34,280 nucleotides of DNA, from assembly GCA_025453555.1 (NCBI GenBank), contig JALOQC010000088.1, positions 1-34,280 of the forward strand, in the 5' to 3' direction. The notes below the pieces were generated by a model that saw only the letters and a program-made list of their open reading frames with translations, searched no databases and was not told where the DNA came from. This document shows, piece by piece, positions 17,968 to 25,784 of this stretch. The first letter of the stretch is position 1; each line of letters begins with the position of its first letter. The DNA comes from Myxococcota bacterium. GTDB taxonomy: Bacteria > Myxococcota_A > Polyangia > Polyangiales > Houyiibacteriaceae. A program made the translations under genes and the position numbers.

Positions 17968-18858
17968 TCAGTGAGCGTGCGCGTGACCACCGCCGTGACC
18001 ATGGCCATGGCCGTGGTCGTGATGCTCGTGCTCCGCGATGGCCGAACCGATGTAGACCATCGACAGGAGACAGAAGACCAAGGTCTGCACCGTCACGACG
18101 ATGCAGCCGAGCAGGTAGACCGCGATCGGGAACGGCACGAAGAAGGCCGCCGCCGAGAGGCCGAGGAAGGCGCCCACGACCGCGTGGTCGGCGAACATGT
18201 TCGCGGTGAGACGGACCGCGAGCGTGACCGGGCGGACGAAGTGGCTGATGACCTCGATGACGAAGATGAGGGGCGCGAGCGCGATCACGGGCCCCATGAA
18301 GTGCTTGAAGTACGCGACGAAACCCTGCTTGCGGATGCCGTAGAAGTGCGTCGCGAGGAAGATCACGATCGCCATCGCGGCGGTCGTGTTGAGGTTGTCG
18401 GTCGGCGGGAGGAAACCCGGGATCAACCCGAGGACGTTCGAGAAGAAGATCACGAACGCGCAGGTGCCAATCAAAGGCAGGAACGCCTTGGCCGCATCCT
18501 TGCCCATCACCTGGGTCATGATCCCGAGGACGCCGCCCGTGAAGAGCTCCGCGAAGGTCGGCGCGTTCAGGCGATCGTCGGGGATGATGCCCTTCTTCGT
18601 GTCACCGAAGCGGTTCTTCGTGCGGATGCCGACGTACGCGAGGAGGATCAGAACGAAGAGCAGGCCCCAGACCTGGAGCACGTCGAAGCGGCCTCCGAAG
18701 AACCACTTCTCTTCCGGCGCGTGGCCGAAGAACTCTGCGATTCCGCCGCCGAGCGTCTGGATGGCGCTCCGCATGCCCTCCTGCATCCCCTCGGGGAGCA
18801 GGCTGAACCAAGACCAGTGCTCGGGAAGCGCTTCGGCGTGTGCCGTGGGGTCGGCCAT
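17968..18858 (-). CDS. atpB: F0 ATP synthase subunit a with His-rich C-terminal tail
   Basis: 296 residues, an integral membrane protein carrying the ion half-channels. The essential Arg is R216 in 'FVRPVTLAVRLTANMFADH'. 'FFSNVLGLIPGFLPPT' and the several hydrophobic helices fit the family. H225 sits where E. coli has Glu219, a common natural variant. The last 21 residues (276-296) form an acidic/His/Gly tail with ten histidines, 'EHEHHDHGHGHGHGGGHAHA'; this is not part of the core family and could bind metal. The N-terminus (1-55) is long and soluble. The stop of atpI is 5 bp upstream of the ATG at 18858, so the two are in one operon. Confidence 0.95.
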   Translation of the reverse strand: MADPTAHAEALPEHWSWFSLLPEGMQEGMRSAIQTLGGGIAEFFGHAPEEKWFFGGRFDVLQVWGLLFVLILLAYVGIRTKNRFGDTKKGIIPDDRLNAPTFAELFTGGVLGIMTQVMGKDAAKAFLPLIGTCAFVIFFSNVLGLIPGFLPPTDNLNTTAAMAIVIFLATHFYGIRKQGFVAYFKHFMGPVIALAPLIFVIEVISHFVRPVTLAVRLTANMFADHAVVGAFLGLSAAAFFVPFPIAVYLLGCIVVTVQTLVFCLLSMVYIGSAIAEHEHHDHGHGHGHGGGHAHAH

Positions 18859-18863
18859 GGAAG

Positions 18864-19253
18864 TCAGGTCTCCTCCGCCGGGTCGGCGGGCGTGGCAGCC
18901 GAATCGGCCGCGTTCGGGGTCAACATCGGGCCCAGCACGATCCCGAGGACCAGCGCGCTGATGCCGACCGTGAATCCGAGGAAATGAAGGTGAAAACGCG
19001 TGATGGCGAGCCAGCAGACGAGGGCGAGGGCCATCGTCTTGAAGCCCATCAGCGCCAGGAGCGGGTTCTTGCCCTTGCCGATCGACGCGCGCCCGAGGAA
19101 GCGGGTCGCTGCCCAGTTGGCCGTCGCGACCGTCGCGCCGACCGCCGCCGCGATCGCGCCCTCGCCACCCCAGATCGCGAACGCGAGGCCCACGAGGAGC
19201 ACGCCGCCAGCGGCGGTCGCGAGCAAGATCCGGTCGGTGAGCGCAGCGTTCAT
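18864..19253 (-). CDS. atpI: ATP synthase subunit I (AtpI family)
   Basis: 129 residues with about four membrane helices ('ILLATAAGGVLLVGLAFAIW', 'AIAAAVGATVATANWAATRF', 'MGFKTMALALVCWLAI', 'FTVGISALVLGIVLGPML'). The 'NWAATRFLGR' turn and its place just before atpB point to the AtpI/UncI family, which helps assemble the c-ring. The C-terminal tail is Ala/Pro/Asp-rich. The ATG 19253 lies 10 bp after atpZ. The assignment rests on topology and context as much as on residues. Confidence 0.8.
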   Translation of the reverse strand: MNAALTDRILLATAAGGVLLVGLAFAIWGGEGAIAAAVGATVATANWAATRFLGRASIGKGKNPLLALMGFKTMALALVCWLAITRFHLHFLGFTVGISALVLGIVLGPMLTPNAADSAATPADPAEET

Positions 19254-19263
19254 GGCGGAACGT

Positions 19264-19572
19264 TCAGCGAGGAACGTCGGAGTCGGAGTCGTCGTTCGGA
19301 AGGTCCTTGCCGGTCGCGTCCGAGCTCGACTCTGAGGGAGAGGTGGGGTCGGAGGGGCCGCGAGAGGAGACGCGCGTCAGCTTCCACAAGGAATAGAAGC
19401 CGGCGAAGATCCCGAAGAAGAGCCCGACGCGCTGGAGCACCGGTGCGGTGCCGAAGCGGCGGTCGAGCCACTCGCCCCCCTTCACTCCGATGAGGAAGAA
19501 GGCGGCGAGCTCGAGTCCCAGGCCCCCCACCCGACCGAAGGCTTTCGCGGACTTCGGATCGAGGAAGGGCAT
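19264..19572 (-). CDS. atpZ: AtpZ/AtpI-like small membrane protein of the ATP synthase operon
   Basis: 102 residues. Two hydrophobic helices with the conserved 'GGLGLELAAFFLIGVKGGEWLDRRFGT' and 'VGLFFGIFAGFYSLWKL' patterns match the AtpZ (putative F0F1 ATPase subunit) family; other AtpZ proteins have been linked to Mg/Ca handling or to ATP synthase assembly. A Ser/Asp-rich tail (about 70-102) is probably disordered. It is the first gene of the operon, with a consensus-like promoter at 19630-19658. Confidence 0.8.
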   Translation of the reverse strand: MPFLDPKSAKAFGRVGGLGLELAAFFLIGVKGGEWLDRRFGTAPVLQRVGLFFGIFAGFYSLWKLTRVSSRGPSDPTSPSESSSDATGKDLPNDDSDSDVPR

Positions 19573-19629
19573 GCGCGTTCCCGCAAGGTTTCAAAGGCTC
19601 ATCGCGCGTTCCGGCGCGAATCGCGCGGG

Positions 19630-19658
19630 CGTTTAGCCGCCGCCCCACCCCCTGTCAA
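19630..19658 (-). promoter_or_regulatory. Promoter of the atpZ-I-B-E operon
   Basis: On the minus strand a perfect TTGACA (19658-19653) is followed after 17 bp by TAAACG (19635-19630). The start point would be near 19623, giving a leader of about 50 nt to the atpZ ATG at 19572. It is the best -35 in any intergenic region of the window. Confidence 0.6.
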
Positions 19659-19759
19659 GGCATCCGGGACCCGCCCGCCCGCGGTGCGTCACGACGGCTT
19701 CGCGACTCCTTCCCGTGCTCGACGCGGCGCGAGCGTTCTCGCGCGGGCGCCCCGCCACT

Positions 19760-21913
19760 TCACCTCGCGTCGGAGAGCTGAACGCCACCCGCCGGCAGAT
19801 ACCCCGAGATCGCGTAGTCCCGCACCATCCGATCGGCGACGAAGCGCCAGGCCAACGTCGCCATCGCGCGCTTGACCCGGTGGAGCCACGGGGTCGGCGT
19901 CCCCGACGCATCGCGCGCGTAGTAAAGAGGCGCGACCTCCTCGCGGAGCACCCGCACGAGATCTTCCTGATCCCGCTGGTCCTGGATCGCGGCGTCGCGA
20001 TGCACCTCGCCCGCCCCGATCGCGAAGCCGTTCGCGCCGTCGAAGCCCTCCTCCCACCAGCCGTCGAGGATCGAGCAGTTGAGCGCTCCGTTGAGGACCG
20101 CCTTCTGCCCGCTCGTCCCCGACGCCTCGAGCGGCCGGCGCGGGTTGTTCAACCACACGTCCACCCCCCGGGTCAGCGCGCGGCCGAGGCTGAGATCGTA
20201 GCCCTCGAGCAAGACCACCTTGCCGAGGAAGCGCGGATCGCGGCTCGCGCGGAAGACCGTCTGCAACAGCCGCTTGCCCCCCTCGTCCTTCGGATGCGCC
20301 TTGCCTGCGAACACGAAGCGCATCGGGTGCTTCGGGTCGTTCACGAGCGCGTCGAGCACGTCGAGGTCCTCGAGCACCAAGCTCGCGCGCTTGTAGGTCG
20401 CGAAGCGGCGCGCGAAGCCGATCAGCAGCGCGTCCTCGTCGAGCGCCTCCTCCAGCGCGCGCTGCACGGCGACGTCCTCGCCCCGCCGGCGCGCCTGCGC
20501 GATCGCGAGCGCGCGCACGTGGTGGACGAGATCGCGCTTGAGCCCCCGTCGCACCTCCCAGAGCGCGGCGTCGCTCACCTCGAGCATCGGCGCCCACGTG
20601 CTCGGCTCGGACTGCGCCTGCCGCCACCCCGGCTCCAGGGTCGCGTCGAGCAAGTGCTCCATGCGCGGCGCGCAGAAGGTCGGGAGGTGCACGCCGTTGG
20701 TCACGTGGCCGATCGGCACCTGATGCACCGGGCGCTCGGGCCACAGGCGCTTCCACATCTCCCGGCTCACGCGCCCGTGCAGGTACGAGACGCCGTTCAC
20801 GCGGTGCGCGAGCTTGAGCGCGAGGACGGTCATGCAGAACGTCTCGTCGTCGCTGTCCGGGTGCACGCGGCCGAACGCCATCAGACCGCGCGCGTCGAGC
20901 CCGAGCCGAGTCGCGATCGGGAGCAGGTGCTCCACGAGCAGATCTTCGTGGAAGCGATCGTGCCCCGCCGGGACGGGGGTGTGGGTCGTGAAGAGCGTCC
21001 GGCTCGCGACCTCCTGCACCGCATCGTCCAGGCGCAGTCCCTCTCGCTCCACGTGCGTGGCGACCGCTTCGAGCGCCGCGAACGCGCTGTGGCCCTCGTT
21101 GAGGTGCAGCACGCCCGGTCGAATCCCAAGCGCACCGAGCGCACGGAGCCCGCCCACCCCGAGCAGGAGCTCCTGCCGGATGCGCATCTGCTCGTCGCCA
21201 CCGTAGAGTCGGTGCGTCAGCCCACGATCGGCCTCCGCGTTCTGCTCCACGTGCGAGTCGAGCAAGAGGAGCCGCACGCGCCCCACCGCCTGCTCCCACA
21301 CCGCGGCGTGGATCGCGCCCGTCTGGGTCTCGACCGTCACGAGCAGGGGCTCGCCCGCGCGATCCACCACGCGACGCAGCCCCTTCGCGCTCGGATCGAT
21401 CGTCGGGTAGCTCTGCTCCTGCCAGCCCTCGCGATCGAGGGTCTGCCGGAAGTACCCCTCCCGGTAGAGGAGGCCGATCCCAATCAGCGGCAGGCCGCGG
21501 TCGGAGGCGCTCTTGAGGTGATCGCCCGCGAGCACCCCGAGGCCGCCCGAGTAGATCGGCAACGACTCGTGCAGACCGAACTCCGCGCTGAAGTACGCGA
21601 TCGGCGCATGATGGAGCCGACCCGCGTGCATGCGGCCCCAGGTTCCGTCGCCGGCGACGTAGGCGCGGAGCTTCGCGACGGCCTCGTCGAGGGCGGGCGC
21701 GAGCCCGTGGGCATCGACCCGGGCGACCAACCGCGCGTCGTCGAGCCCTGCGATCACGGCGTGCGGATCGTGGCCGCTCGCCTCGAAACGCTCCGGATCG
21801 AGCGCGTGGAAGATCGCCGCGCCGTCGATCCCCCAGCTCCACCAGAGGTTTCCGGCGAGCTCCAGCAGTTGCGCACGAAGACGTGCGGCGTCGGCGTGAA
21901 GCGGTCGGTTCAT
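19760..21913 (-). CDS. glgP: Alpha-glucan (glycogen) phosphorylase, GT35 family
   Basis: 717 residues, the shorter bacterial form. It releases glucose 1-phosphate from alpha-1,4-glucans using pyridoxal phosphate. The PLP site is 'EASGTSGQKAVLNG' with the Schiff-base Lys at K604; Gln replaces the Met usual before it. Other family stretches are 'YFSAEFGLHESLPIYSGGLG', 'DQ..-like LHLNEGHSAF', 'TTHTPVPAGHDRF', 'HVTNGVHLPTF', 'GFARRFATYKRA' and 'DVWLNNPRRPLEASG'. The ATG 21913 has AAGGAG 8 nt upstream. It diverges from the RND exporter over 196 bp. No glgB, glgC or debranching gene is next to it. Confidence 0.96.
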   Translation of the reverse strand: MNRPLHADAARLRAQLLELAGNLWWSWGIDGAAIFHALDPERFEASGHDPHAVIAGLDDARLVARVDAHGLAPALDEAVAKLRAYVAGDGTWGRMHAGRLHHAPIAYFSAEFGLHESLPIYSGGLGVLAGDHLKSASDRGLPLIGIGLLYREGYFRQTLDREGWQEQSYPTIDPSAKGLRRVVDRAGEPLLVTVETQTGAIHAAVWEQAVGRVRLLLLDSHVEQNAEADRGLTHRLYGGDEQMRIRQELLLGVGGLRALGALGIRPGVLHLNEGHSAFAALEAVATHVEREGLRLDDAVQEVASRTLFTTHTPVPAGHDRFHEDLLVEHLLPIATRLGLDARGLMAFGRVHPDSDDETFCMTVLALKLAHRVNGVSYLHGRVSREMWKRLWPERPVHQVPIGHVTNGVHLPTFCAPRMEHLLDATLEPGWRQAQSEPSTWAPMLEVSDAALWEVRRGLKRDLVHHVRALAIAQARRRGEDVAVQRALEEALDEDALLIGFARRFATYKRASLVLEDLDVLDALVNDPKHPMRFVFAGKAHPKDEGGKRLLQTVFRASRDPRFLGKVVLLEGYDLSLGRALTRGVDVWLNNPRRPLEASGTSGQKAVLNGALNCSILDGWWEEGFDGANGFAIGAGEVHRDAAIQDQRDQEDLVRVLREEVAPLYYARDASGTPTPWLHRVKRAMATLAWRFVADRMVRDYAISGYLPAGGVQLSDAR

Positions 21914-22109
21914 GGCTGTTCTCCTTCGTGGTGGGCGCGAAACGCTCGTCGCACCCGTCGCACACTCTCGAGCGTCTCCGCCCATGAGTGACTCACGCAA
22001 GAGTTACTACGACCGGAGTCCGGCGTCCACCCCACGCTCCGTGCGCCTTTTCTTGGGTCCGCTTGCTCTCGATGGGCGTTCGCGGCTAGACCAGCGCCCG
22101 CGTCGCGGG

Positions 22110-24704
22110 ATGCCCCCGCCGCTGGGATCCGCCTTGCTCGATTGGCTCGCCACTCTGGTGACTCGTCACCGCGTCCTCGTCCTGGGGACGCTCGTGATCC
22201 TGGCCGGCACCGCCGGGACTCAGATCCCGAAGATCCAGGTCGACCCCTCGGTCGAGAACCTCATCTCGTCCTACGAGGGCGAGGCGATGGGCGAGCGGGT
22301 CGCCGAGCGATTCCGCGAGGATTTCGGCGGCACCGACCGCGTGATGATGGTGCTCGTCGAGGCAGAGGACGTGCTCACGCGCGCTCCGCTGCAGTACCTC
22401 CACGACGTCACCCGGCACGTCACCGAAGAAGACTGGGTCGAGCGCGTCGTCAGCCTCACCGAGACGCCGATGCCGCGTCGGGTCGCGCCGGTCGAAGAGA
22501 CGGGCAGCTTCGACGATCTCGAAGAGGAGCTCGGTGGCGATCCCGGAGGCGACGCTCCCGACGAGGGGGGCGGCGGCTTCGACGCGCTCGAGGACGAGCT
22601 CGATCAGCCGGACGAGGATGGCTTCGAGCCGGGCGTGGTGGACGCGCTCGTGAGCCTCGTCGAAGCGGATCCGGTGCGATTCCCGGGTGGGTTCCGCGAG
22701 CTCGGCCTCACGCTCCAGCGCGAGCTCGTGACGGCGCCCGTGGTCGACGGAGACACCGTGACCGACGAGGACGTCACGGAGCTCCGTGCGGCGCTCGATC
22801 AGTCGGAGCTCGTGAACGGGCGGCTCGTCAGCGCCGACCGAACGCTCGCGGTCTCTGCGCTCTTCTTGAAGGAGATCCCGCCCAAGGAGATGCGCAAACG
22901 CGTCTCCGATCTGCGCGAGTGGCTCGCCGCGAACCCGCCGCCCGAGGGCATCGCGGTTCATCTCGGCGGTCTGCCCTACCTGCGCTCCGCGATCGTCGAG
23001 AACATCCGCTCCGATCAGCTCATGCTGGTCCCGCTGACGTTGCTGGTCAGCATGATCTTCCTCGGCCTGACCCTGCGCTGGAGCTGGGGCGTGGTCCTGC
23101 CGATCGGCGCGGTCGCGCTCACGGCGGTCATGGTGGTCGGCACGATGGGGCTCGTCGGCGAGCCCATGAACGTGCTCAACAACATCATCCCGACGTTGTT
23201 GATCATCATCGGGATCAGCGACTCGATCCACCTCGTCGCGCGTTACCGCGAAGAGCTCCAGCGGGGTGACGGGGACAAGCTCCCCGCGGTGCGGCGCATG
23301 GTCCGCACGATGGCGGCGGCGTGCTTCCTGACGTCGCTCACGACCGCGGTCGGCCTCGCTTCCCTCGCGATCTCCAAGACCGTGATGCTCCGCCACTTCG
23401 GGGTGACGAGCGCGTGCGGCGTGATGGTCGCGTACGTCGTCACCATCACGTTCGTGCCGGTGGTCGTGAGCTGGGTGAAGGCTCCCAAGCCGCGCACGAA
23501 GGAGACCGGCACGTGGCTGGACGTCGCGCTGATGCGGCTCACCGCGTGGGTGCTCAAGCGTCCGTTCACGATCCTCGCCGTCACCGCCGTCGTCCTCGGC
23601 GGCTCGATCTACGGCGCCACCCAGATCGAGGTCGACCACGCGCTCCTCGATCAGTTCGACGAAGAGGATCCCGTCCACGTCACGACGCTGCTCCTCGAAG
23701 AGAAGCTCGACGGCGTGCGCCCGCTCGAGGTCAGCCTCACGAGCGACGACGAGGGGCGCTTCCTCGATCCCGACGTGCTCGCGAAGATCGACGCCATCGG
23801 CGCGTGGGCGGTGGAGCGAGACGAGATCCTCTCCTCCACCAGCCAGACCGCGATCCTGCGTCAGTCGCTCTTCCTGCTCTCGAACGACCGCGCCTCGCTG
23901 ACCGCGCCCTTCGTGAACGTCGAGCAGGTGCGCGCGCTTCATCGATTGATGAGCGCCCGTGACGCCGACAAGAGCCCATTGAAAGCGTGGGTGACGCCCG
24001 ATGCGCGACACATGCGTTTCCAGATCAAGGTGCGTGACATCGGCGCTCAGGCGACGATGCGCTTCATCGAGGAGCTCGATGGGCGTCTGCGCGAGAGCCT
24101 CGAAGGCTCGGGCATCCGCGTGGCCTACACCGGAGAGGCCTACGACGGCTCGGTGGGCATGGACGCGGTGGTGAAGGATCTGCTCGGCAGCCTACTGACC
24201 GCCGTGCTGATCATCTTCGTGCTGCTGTCGCTGCTCTTCCGCAGCCTGCGGCTCGGCCTCTTGAGCATCCCGCCGAACCTGTTGCCGCTCGTCGGAACGA
24301 TGGCCTACATGGTCGTGCGCGACATCCCGCTCAACGCGGCCACCGGCATCGTGTTCTCGATCGCGCTCGGCCTCGGCGTCGACGGCAGCATCCACGTCCT
24401 CGCGCGCTTCCGAGAAGAGACCCGCGAGAAGGGTTTCATGGCGCACCCGGCGTTGATTCGCGCCGCACGCGGAACCGGGCGCGCGATCGTGGTCAGCAGC
24501 GTGACGCTCGCGGCCGGCTTCGCCGTCCTGCTGCTCAGCAACTTCATCCCCGTGCGGCTCTTCGGCGAGCTCATCGCGGTGACGGTGTTCACGACGCTCT
24601 TCGGGACCCTGATCGTGCAGCCTGCGCTGCTGCAGGTCGCGGGCATGAGCCGCCGGGCGGTGCGTGCGAACGAAGCGCGGACGAAGCCGACTCCGGCGGA
24701 GTGA
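22110..24704 (+). CDS. RND-superfamily (MMPL/HAE3-type) membrane exporter
   Basis: 864 residues from ATG 22110; the frame is open to 21912 but that stretch is not membrane-protein-like and overlaps the glgP promoter region. The RND plan is clear: an N-terminal helix (about 10-30), a first periplasmic domain, six helices (about 310-480) with 'IGISDSIHLVARYREE', a second periplasmic domain and six more helices (about 690-850) with 'GLGVDGSIHVLARFREE'. The paired (S/D)xSIHxLAR(Y/F)REE motifs are typical of MMPL/HpnN-like exporters, which move lipids, hopanoids or hydrophobic compounds. The first periplasmic domain has an acidic Gly/Asp/Glu insert (about 130-177) with two 'FDxLE(E/D)EL' copies. 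No membrane-fusion or outer-membrane partner is adjacent. Confidence 0.92.
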   Translation: MPPPLGSALLDWLATLVTRHRVLVLGTLVILAGTAGTQIPKIQVDPSVENLISSYEGEAMGERVAERFREDFGGTDRVMMVLVEAEDVLTRAPLQYLHDVTRHVTEEDWVERVVSLTETPMPRRVAPVEETGSFDDLEEELGGDPGGDAPDEGGGGFDALEDELDQPDEDGFEPGVVDALVSLVEADPVRFPGGFRELGLTLQRELVTAPVVDGDTVTDEDVTELRAALDQSELVNGRLVSADRTLAVSALFLKEIPPKEMRKRVSDLREWLAANPPPEGIAVHLGGLPYLRSAIVENIRSDQLMLVPLTLLVSMIFLGLTLRWSWGVVLPIGAVALTAVMVVGTMGLVGEPMNVLNNIIPTLLIIIGISDSIHLVARYREELQRGDGDKLPAVRRMVRTMAAACFLTSLTTAVGLASLAISKTVMLRHFGVTSACGVMVAYVVTITFVPVVVSWVKAPKPRTKETGTWLDVALMRLTAWVLKRPFTILAVTAVVLGGSIYGATQIEVDHALLDQFDEEDPVHVTTLLLEEKLDGVRPLEVSLTSDDEGRFLDPDVLAKIDAIGAWAVERDEILSSTSQTAILRQSLFLLSNDRASLTAPFVNVEQVRALHRLMSARDADKSPLKAWVTPDARHMRFQIKVRDIGAQATMRFIEELDGRLRESLEGSGIRVAYTGEAYDGSVGMDAVVKDLLGSLLTAVLIIFVLLSLLFRSLRLGLLSIPPNLLPLVGTMAYMVVRDIPLNAATGIVFSIALGLGVDGSIHVLARFREETREKGFMAHPALIRAARGTGRAIVVSSVTLAAGFAVLLLSNFIPVRLFGELIAVTVFTTLFGTLIVQPALLQVAGMSRRAVRANEARTKPTPAE

Positions 24705-24783
24705 GGCGGGCCGGGAGGTTCGCGCGCTTCACGTTGCGCCTCGCTTCGGTACCCGCTGGATCGTCCGCCATCGTCGCCGCTCA

Positions 24784-24837
24784 CCGGCGACCGCGTCGAC
24801 ATCGACATCGCCGGGCGTCGGTCACCCCGAATGACCG
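24784..24837 (+). terminator. Weak hairpins after the RND exporter gene
   Basis: Two short inverted repeats follow the stop: CCGGCGA/TCGCCGG (24784-24790 with 24808-24814, loop 17) and CGGTCA/TGACCG (24819-24824 with 24832-24837, loop 7). Neither has a T-run. They lie in the 270-bp convergent gap to phaR and may end the exporter transcript. Confidence 0.25.
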
Positions 24838-24850
24838 CGCCGACCGTCGC

Positions 24851-24891
24851 CGACCACGTTCACGACCACGTTCACGTCAACACGTCAATCA
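24851..24891. repeat. Short direct repeats in the convergent exporter/phaR gap
   Basis: CGACCACGTTCA occurs twice in tandem (24851-24874), followed by two similar CGTCAA-starting 8-9 bp units (24875-24891). The rest of the 270-bp gap shows no gene. The function is unknown; position between two convergent stops argues against an operator for either neighbour. Confidence 0.6.
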
Positions 24892-24974
24892 CGCGTGTGT
24901 TCGTTCGGGTGCGGGTCCGCCGTTCGTGGCACGTTTCGCGAATCGGCCGGCCGCTTTTCGCGACCGCTCACCGC

Positions 24975-25583
24975 TCACTCCGCCGAGTCGTCGCTCTTCG
25001 GCGCGTCGCTCTTTGCGGAATCTTCCTTCGGCTCGCGCCGAATCAATCCCGCGAGCCGCGCCTCGAGCTCCTCGATGCGGCCCTGGAGCCGCTTCACTTC
25101 GCCTTGGAGTTGCTGCACGTGGCCCATCGCGGCGCCGATGACGGCCTTGACGCGATCGTCGGCCGTCGCACGCAGCTCTTCGAGCGCTTCCTTCGGCGTG
25201 CTCGACTTCTTTTTCGGCTCGCCCTCGTCGTCCGCCTTGGCTTCGTCGGCAGGCTCGTCGCGGTGGAGCAGCTTCGACAGCGGGCCCGGGAGCGAGCCGA
25301 CGAGCCGATCGCGGCCTTCTTCGATGAGAGACTTCAGGGTCGAGCGACGCACGTCGCCTTCGCCCTTCTTCTCTTCTTCGTAGATGATCTGCGCGAGCGT
25401 GACGTTGGTCAGATCCTCTTTCGTCTTGTTGTCGACGATGCGGACGTCCTCGCCGTCACGGACGTACTCCGCGATCTGCTGCAGCGTCACGTAGCGGCTG
25501 TCGCGGGTGTCGTAGAGCTTACGGTTCGCGTACCGCTTGATGATGCGCGGCTCTCGTGCGCTTCCGTCGGCTCTCGGTTCCAC
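24975..25583 (-). CDS. phaR: PhaR-type polyhydroxyalkanoate synthesis regulator
   Basis: 202 residues from GTG 25583. The N-terminal PHB/PHA accumulation regulator domain is evident: 'RIIKRYANRKLYDTRDSRYV', 'TLQQIAEYVRDGEDVRIVDN', 'DLTNVTLAQIIYEEE'. In other bacteria it binds DNA and PHA granules and represses phasin genes. The C-terminal half has an acidic/Lys linker and a coiled coil (about 155-185, 'HVQQLQGEVKRLQGRIEELE'), then an Asp/Ser-rich tail. The GTG was chosen over the ATG at 25616 because a GAGGGAG ribosome site precedes it, while the ATG has none and is part of a promoter -10 box. No PHA synthase gene is in the window. Confidence 0.9.
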   Translation of the reverse strand: MEPRADGSAREPRIIKRYANRKLYDTRDSRYVTLQQIAEYVRDGEDVRIVDNKTKEDLTNVTLAQIIYEEEKKGEGDVRRSTLKSLIEEGRDRLVGSLPGPLSKLLHRDEPADEAKADDEGEPKKKSSTPKEALEELRATADDRVKAVIGAAMGHVQQLQGEVKRLQGRIEELEARLAGLIRREPKEDSAKSDAPKSDDSAE

Positions 25584-25611
25584 CCTGGGCTCCCTCGTTG
25601 CGTGGCCTCCT

Positions 25612-25641
25612 GGCATAGCTCGGAGCGACGCGCTGCGTCAA
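25612..25641 (-). promoter_or_regulatory. Promoter of phaR
   Basis: On the minus strand TTGACG (25641-25636) and TATGCC (25617-25612) are 18 bp apart. The -10 box contains the ATG at 25616, so transcription would start near 25605, beyond it. This supports translation from GTG 25583. Confidence 0.5.
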
Positions 25642-25784
25642 GAGCGCGCCTCGCGCGCCGCGTCATGAAACGGTTGGGAGAGAGCCGCACGTGTCGCGGC
25701 GGCGTGGAGCCTGTCGGACCGCCAGCGACCGTCGCCACGGACGCCGTCGCCACCTCTCACGACGCGGTGCGTCGACGGCGCCTC

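Noticed and set aside
24926-24943. TGGCACG followed by TTTCGCGA as a sigma54 promoter.
   Set aside because: The -12 element does not match TTGC and it points toward no start codon at a suitable distance.
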